From Verrucomicrobiota bacterium (GTDB lineage: Bacteria; Verrucomicrobiota; Verrucomicrobiia; Limisphaerales; UBA11320), in the NCBI GenBank assembly GCA_016199985.1, contig JACQFQ010000059.1:43788-107787 (forward strand): a DNA stretch of 64,000 nt, written 5' to 3'. Shown here one piece after another: positions 60,070-64,000 of this stretch. The notes under the pieces were generated by a model. That model saw only the letters and a program-made list of their open reading frames with translations. It was not told where the DNA came from and made no database searches. The translations under genes were made by a program, and so were the position numbers. Position 1 is the stretch's first letter, and each line of letters begins with the position of its first letter.

Positions 60070-61650
60070 CTAGTTTTTCAGCCGATAGAATTGCGCCGTG
60101 GAAAGGCCGGTGGCCGGGTAGGGGCTGGTGGAATTCATGAGATCCTGCCAAGGACCCGTCACTTGATTGGCGAACTGCAGTGTTCCTGTGCCCTTCCAAG
60201 TGAGCTGAAGATCGGCCCCGTGACGAACGATCATCACGTCGGAGTTGGGAATGTATTTTGTGTTCACGCCGAAATGGATCATGAGCACGGCTTCGATGAA
60301 GTAGGCGCTGGTATCGACGAAGCGCTGCCACGTCGGGGCGGCGCTGGCGTAGTTGGTTGCGTTGCGCCAGTCGACGAGGCCGTTGGCGACGCCAGCCTCG
60401 CTGGCGCTTGTGGCGCCAAACCAGAGGCCGGAGTAATGCGCGCCCTCTGCCCATTGTAGGCGCTTCTGCGCGCGGTCGAGGGTGACAGGATCGCCGGTGC
60501 GCTGGGCATGCTTCCATTCGACCTTGGCAAGCTGGAGTCCGGGACCGGGATAGAGGTAATCGTTTTCCGGGCGCGCGACGAAGTAGTAGTGCCAATGGGC
60601 GCCGAAGTAGCGCCAGTCGTTGGTGCTTGCGGCGGGGTAGGTCATGCTGATGCCGCCGCCGCCAACCGTCCACCAATCGCTGAGCGCGCGACAAAACGGA
60701 TCGCCCGGATCGAGCGCGTCGGCCTCGTAGGGAAGGAAACAGAGTTGATCGATGCTATCACCGTAGGTGGCCGTGTAGCCGCCGCCGCCGCTGGAGCGGT
60801 ATCTGAAAAAGCTTTTGCGAATGCCGTTGTCTTTGAGCTGTTGGAGCCCGGTGGCAATGAGGTCGGCGAGCGCGCCGTAATCGAAGGATTTGGTTTTGCC
60901 GGCGGTGGCGGCCCATTGATCGAGGCAGCGTAGCGCGGCGACCGACATGCTGCTGTCAGAGACCCAAAGGTCGCTCCCGCCGGGGCTGCCGCGGACGAGC
61001 TTCCAGGTGGCGTTGGTCATGCGCCTGATGAAATCGCCGGCGACGCGGGCGGTGTCCCAGCTTTGGTGAAGCCAGTTGGAAGCCGCGACCCTGTTGCCTA
61101 CCGCGGCGTTGTATTCGTAATACTTCCACATCGCGCAGAGCATTTGGCCGCTGACGGCGGTGGCGCAGTTGTCGTTGCTGCGCCAATTGCCGGATGCGTC
61201 GTAATAGACGCGCGCGCAGATGCCGCCGTAGCTGGCGTCGGCCACGTTGGTATTGACGGATTGTTTGCGGGCGAGGAGCCAGGTCTGGAAGAATCTGTTC
61301 AGGACTTGATCGTATGTCGTGATGTTGTCCCCGAGCGATTTCAACTGAAGCGCAGCGGCCATCAGTCCGATTGCGGCCACGGCAGATTCGCCGGGATTCA
61401 CCCAGTCGGGACCAGAACTGTAGATGCGGTCCACGTTGATTGCGCCGTAGGCGTTGTCCGTGTTCTGCGCGGCGGAATGGTTGGCGGCGAATTCGGTGAA
61501 AGAGCAGTTGACGATGAAACCCGCTTCGCGGAGCAAGGCGTCTTCGGCCCAGGTGGCCGCGGACGACGCGGAAGCGGCGGCGAACAGCGAAATCCAAACG
61601 ACGAAAACGCCAAAGATTCGGGCTGGCCGTGTTGGCGTGAACGAAGTCAT
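60070..61650 (-). CDS. secreted alpha/alpha-toroid (six-hairpin glycosidase-like) protein
   Basis: 526 residues, signal peptide (RIFGVFVVWISLFAAASASSA). The mature protein is mainly helical with repeated 'W' and 'Y' rich hairpins ('QMLCAMWKYYEYNAAVG', 'SVAALRCLDQWAATAGK', 'FRYRSSGGGGYTATYGD'), as in six-hairpin toroid enzymes of the glycoside hydrolase or lyase kind. No catalytic pair can be assigned. The last 60 residues ('LQFANQVTGPWQDLMNSTSP...FYRLKN') are the verrucomicrobial secreted tail. Single gene; neighbours do not indicate a substrate. Confidence 0.8.
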   Translation of the reverse strand: MTSFTPTRPARIFGVFVVWISLFAAASASSAATWAEDALLREAGFIVNCSFTEFAANHSAAQNTDNAYGAINVDRIYSSGPDWVNPGESAVAAIGLMAAALQLKSLGDNITTYDQVLNRFFQTWLLARKQSVNTNVADASYGGICARVYYDASGNWRSNDNCATAVSGQMLCAMWKYYEYNAAVGNRVAASNWLHQSWDTARVAGDFIRRMTNATWKLVRGSPGGSDLWVSDSSMSVAALRCLDQWAATAGKTKSFDYGALADLIATGLQQLKDNGIRKSFFRYRSSGGGGYTATYGDSIDQLCFLPYEADALDPGDPFCRALSDWWTVGGGGISMTYPAASTNDWRYFGAHWHYYFVARPENDYLYPGPGLQLAKVEWKHAQRTGDPVTLDRAQKRLQWAEGAHYSGLWFGATSASEAGVANGLVDWRNATNYASAAPTWQRFVDTSAYFIEAVLMIHFGVNTKYIPNSDVMIVRHGADLQLTWKGTGTLQFANQVTGPWQDLMNSTSPYPATGLSTAQFYRLKN

Positions 61651-61831
61651 TGATAGGATAAGCTAACCGCAACCCTGCCGGAGGGCGAGGTGAAGATCGT
61701 CACCGTTTCGAACACGGCGCCTCATCACGTCCCTCAGCGGTCGGAGCGCAAGTTGCTTTTCTCACACGCCCCGTCCAATATAGGGGATCGGATGCTCAAC
61801 CTTGAAGACCAGACCGACTTCAGGACAAGCT

Positions 61832-62140
61832 ATGGTTCATATTAAAGCTGTTCGCGTTGTATGGCTCGCCGGGATCGCAGCTGTTCTGGCGGCGTTTGTT
61901 GTTCCACCCATGATGGTTCGCTGGACCGCAAAGTATGTAGAACGTGCGGCTTTGGCTGAATGTTCCAGACTCGGAGGATATGAGGTTCGTGCAATACGCT
62001 TCGTTGCTCAACAAGGGCGTACCTGGAGTTTTCCGTTTGTACTAACTGTCGATGCGGAGTACAAGGTAAGTGAGATTCCCCTCGCTGTAGTCGGTTCTAA
62101 CGGAAAGGAGATAATGATTATTAGCAATGGATCGAAGTAG
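61832..62140 (+). CDS. small membrane-anchored protein, unknown
   Basis: 102 residues from the ATG at 61832. One N-terminal hydrophobic helix (VVWLAGIAAVLAAFVVPPM, about 7-27) and a short extracytoplasmic part with one cysteine and beta-like sequence ('FVLTVDAEYKVSEIPLAVVGSNG'). Not recognised. The next gene follows after 12 bases and also starts with a membrane helix, so the two probably form one unit. AT-richer than the neighbours. Confidence 0.55.
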   Translation: MVHIKAVRVVWLAGIAAVLAAFVVPPMMVRWTAKYVERAALAECSRLGGYEVRAIRFVAQQGRTWSFPFVLTVDAEYKVSEIPLAVVGSNGKEIMIISNGSK

Positions 62141-62152
62141 GTAGGAAACTCA

Positions 62153-62572
62153 ATGAGAATCTTGTTCCAAAGCATCCTGAAGCTTCCACGTGCGACGACG
62201 ATTCTGCTGATCTTGCCACCAGTCATTGCCGCGGTTTGGGCCTGGACGCATGCCTACAGCGTTTATTGGAGGCAGATCTCGGAACAGGAAGCCGCACGCA
62301 TAGCCCAAGGCATGGCCGTAAAATACTGCAAGGCGCTTCGAGCTGAGGGCTGGCTGTGGGTATCGACTGCTGAGACATGGCGCTTAAGAGGGACCAACGC
62401 GACAGTCGGGCAATGGATGGCTTATCTTTCGGTGACGAGATCTAATTCCAGACCTTACGAGCTTACATTTAGTGTAACTAATGGAGCCAGTGGATGGATG
62501 GCGCAGAACATACTTTCGTTTCCTGAGGAACCCGAGCCTGACGTGATCCCGGAGTCGAACCATAAGCGGTGA
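62153..62572 (+). CDS. small membrane-anchored protein, unknown
   Basis: 139 residues. One N-terminal helix (TTILLILPPVIAAVWAW), then an Ala/Glu-rich helix with one cysteine ('SEQEAARIAQGMAVKYCKAL') and beta-like sequence ending 'SFPEEPEPDVIPESNHKR'. Not recognised. Twelve bases after the 61832 gene. Could be a two-part anchored complex; nothing in the sequence gives a function. Confidence 0.55.
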   Translation: MRILFQSILKLPRATTILLILPPVIAAVWAWTHAYSVYWRQISEQEAARIAQGMAVKYCKALRAEGWLWVSTAETWRLRGTNATVGQWMAYLSVTRSNSRPYELTFSVTNGASGWMAQNILSFPEEPEPDVIPESNHKR

Positions 62573-63360
62573 AGACAGACAGACCCAAAAAGGGCCACAT
62601 CTCTTGTCTTCTGTATGGGTGACCATCGGTATGAGAGGTGGGGAGGTGTTTCGGATGGCGAGATTCTCGTGATTTGAGCACCTCGGCGGATGGCATCTCG
62701 TGACTTCCCTGGGTAACAAACACGAGGCAAGCTTTCAGAAAGACCTCGATCGACGTGGAAGCGAGTCGCGGCGGAGGTTGCGCGGTCTGCTCTTGTTGAC
62801 ACCAGGAACGCAACAGCATCGGTTCTACCGACTGGTCAGATGGATTGATGCCTCTATCGGCAATGATTCTGCGGCAAATTGCGCGGACTGCTAGTCCGGA
62901 TTTTTGATAGCACTTCGAGCTCGACCACCTCCTGGCAGCGGAACATTCAGGATGCATTGGCGTTCTGAAGCCAAGATCCGACTGCATGGCGCAAGAGTCA
63001 TTTCACTCGCGCATCGTTCCCCAGTCGGTGCGCTTACTCAGTTATCATCGATCGCTCATATGGCTTACGAGATGTCAAGAGGGCGTGGACAGTGCGCGGT
63101 CCGTTTGATCGGTAAAAGCTCCCCAGCGTGTGTGCTGAGTGGTGAAGGCAAGTTGGCAGTATGCGATGGTTGATCCTGCTCATATGCGTGGGTTGGTTAC
63201 CACAAGACCCAGGTTCAGCGCGGCGCTGTCTCTCTCTAGGCTCGTGAGTTCGTTCTCCAAAGGAGACCTTATCACTTAACGACCGTCGAGCGTGCGCCTG
63301 ACCAGCCTTCTTGCCTGCACCACACAACACACGGTCGCGTGGCCTATGTGGAGTGGGCTC
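62573..63360. other. gap before the IS110 remnant
   Basis: About 790 bases, no supportable gene on either strand; short open frames show no family features. Probably old insertion or decay zone beside the IS110 element. Confidence 0.4.
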
Positions 63361-64000
63361 TCAGCGCTGCGGCATCCCCTTTGAAGCACTCAGTGCTGTT
63401 TTGCTTTTGAATCGTTTGCTGGGTTTTAGAATGTAGAGCTTGCCTGCTTGCTTGGCAGTAGCAGCGGCCCCTCCTTTGGTGTCGCGGTCAGGAACCGGTC
63501 GGCCCGCGAGCAGTTGGGCCATGGCCCAGACGAAGCCAGCCAATTCCCGGGCAATGGCGGTGACAGTGATCACGCTGGATTTGTGCTGGCGCTGAAGATG
63601 ACGGAAACGAGAACAGAGACGCTGCTGGGCCTTCCATGAAAGGTCCAGGACAGCCTTGGGCTGGCCATGCTGGCGCAAGCGTAGGATGGGGGCCACTCGG
63701 GCGGGCTGGCGGTAATGCCAGGCGGACTCGACGAGGGCTTTTCTGCAAAAGGAGTTGCCGGCTTTTGTGATGCCGCCCTGAGAGCGCTTCAGACCGCTGG
63801 AGGATTCCGAGGGAATGAGGCCTACAAATTTCATGAACCCCGGAGCGTTGTCGAAGCGTGTGAAGTCGCCGATCTCGCTGACCAGGGTCATGGCGTTTAC
63901 CAGAGCGATCCCCCGGAAGGTCATCAAAGCGCGCACAAGGTTCTCCAGCGCCAACCAGGCAATTGATTCTCGACGGCTTGGGTGAGGGATTTTAGGCGAT
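63361..64000 (-). pseudogene. IS110-family transposase, C-terminal part, apparently frameshifted
   Basis: In frame from 63954 (TTG) to the stop at 63361 it encodes the transposase_20 domain of IS110: 'LMTFRGIALVNAMTLVSEIG', 'GFMKFVGLIPSESSSG', 'SQGGITKAGNSFCRKALVE', 'SAWHYRQPA'. The N-terminal DEDD nuclease half is beyond the window. Upstream of about 63962 the family-like sequence ('LKSLTQAVENQ') lies in a different frame from 'IAWLALENLVRALMTF', so a one-base shift near 63960 is likely and the copy is probably dead. IS110 elements have no clear terminal repeats, so the end of the element cannot be placed. Confidence 0.75.

Noticed and set aside
1..64000. CRISPR array, tRNA, rRNA, riboswitch
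   Set aside because: No regularly spaced repeats, no cloverleaf-like or rRNA-like stretches, and no known riboswitch core were noticed by eye; a covariance-model scan would be needed to exclude weak cases.

Overview
The window reads as the chromosome of a free-living Verrucomicrobiota bacterium, probably near Limisphaerales/Pedosphaera. The evidence is the overall gene content: a PVC-type CxxCH heme dehydrogenase with HEAT repeats, a VPDSG-CTERM sorted lectin, several secreted proteins that share the group's C-terminal 'GPW...FYRL' style tail, very large secreted beta-helix proteins, PQQ propellers, and high GC throughout. This is inference from family content; there is no rRNA or other phylogenetic marker in the window. 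No rRNA, tRNA or CRISPR array was seen.

Layout. Positions 1-1913 (minus strand) hold the end of a translationally coupled unit: a halogenase-like flavoprotein, a small lipoprotein and the first codons of an RND/MMPL-type exporter. It looks like the edge of an aryl-polyene or other lipid-pigment cluster lying to the left. Positions 2099-5509 (minus) hold bioB with an M14 peptidase, and a tyrosinase with a small His/Met-rich partner. Positions 5728-9490 (plus) are glcDEF (glycolate oxidase) with ATGA overlaps. Positions 9456-12875 (minus) are a flippase coupled to an M20 peptidase, and a Tat-exported TIM-barrel protein. Positions 12876-14953 are an accessory island with an orphan RHS toxin tip, an overlapping ankyrin gene and an IS66-type remnant. 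Positions 14973-17623 are a three-gene envelope operon of unknown function. Positions 17754-21280 are two PQQ-type propeller proteins. Positions 21300-33426 are two giant divergent secreted beta-helix proteins.

Positions 33660-36068 (minus) are a DUF5989 / NodU-type carbamoyltransferase / SxtJ module. Positions 36396-40675 (plus) are a GspF/PilC protein, a terminator, class II aldolase and D-xylonate dehydratase overlapping by TGATG. Positions 41101-46718 carry a primary-type sigma-70 factor, YqeY, a UVR-motif protein, an M50 protease, a secreted two-domain protein and a LysE exporter. Positions 47153-54812 hold a periplasmic rhodanese, a CxxCH protein, the PVC dehydrogenase, an SMP-30 lactonase and lysS. 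Positions 55566-62572 hold an S9 peptidase, a VPDSG-CTERM lectin with a sigma-54 type promoter, a methyltransferase, a secreted toroid protein and two small membrane-anchored proteins. The right edge is a broken IS110 transposase.

How the genes may work together: xylonate dehydratase, SMP-30 lactonase, PQQ sugar dehydrogenase and glycolate oxidase would fit an oxidative pentose route in which sugar is oxidised in the periplasm, xylonate is dehydrated, and glycolaldehyde-derived glycolate is oxidised by GlcDEF. The genes are scattered, so this link is inference only.
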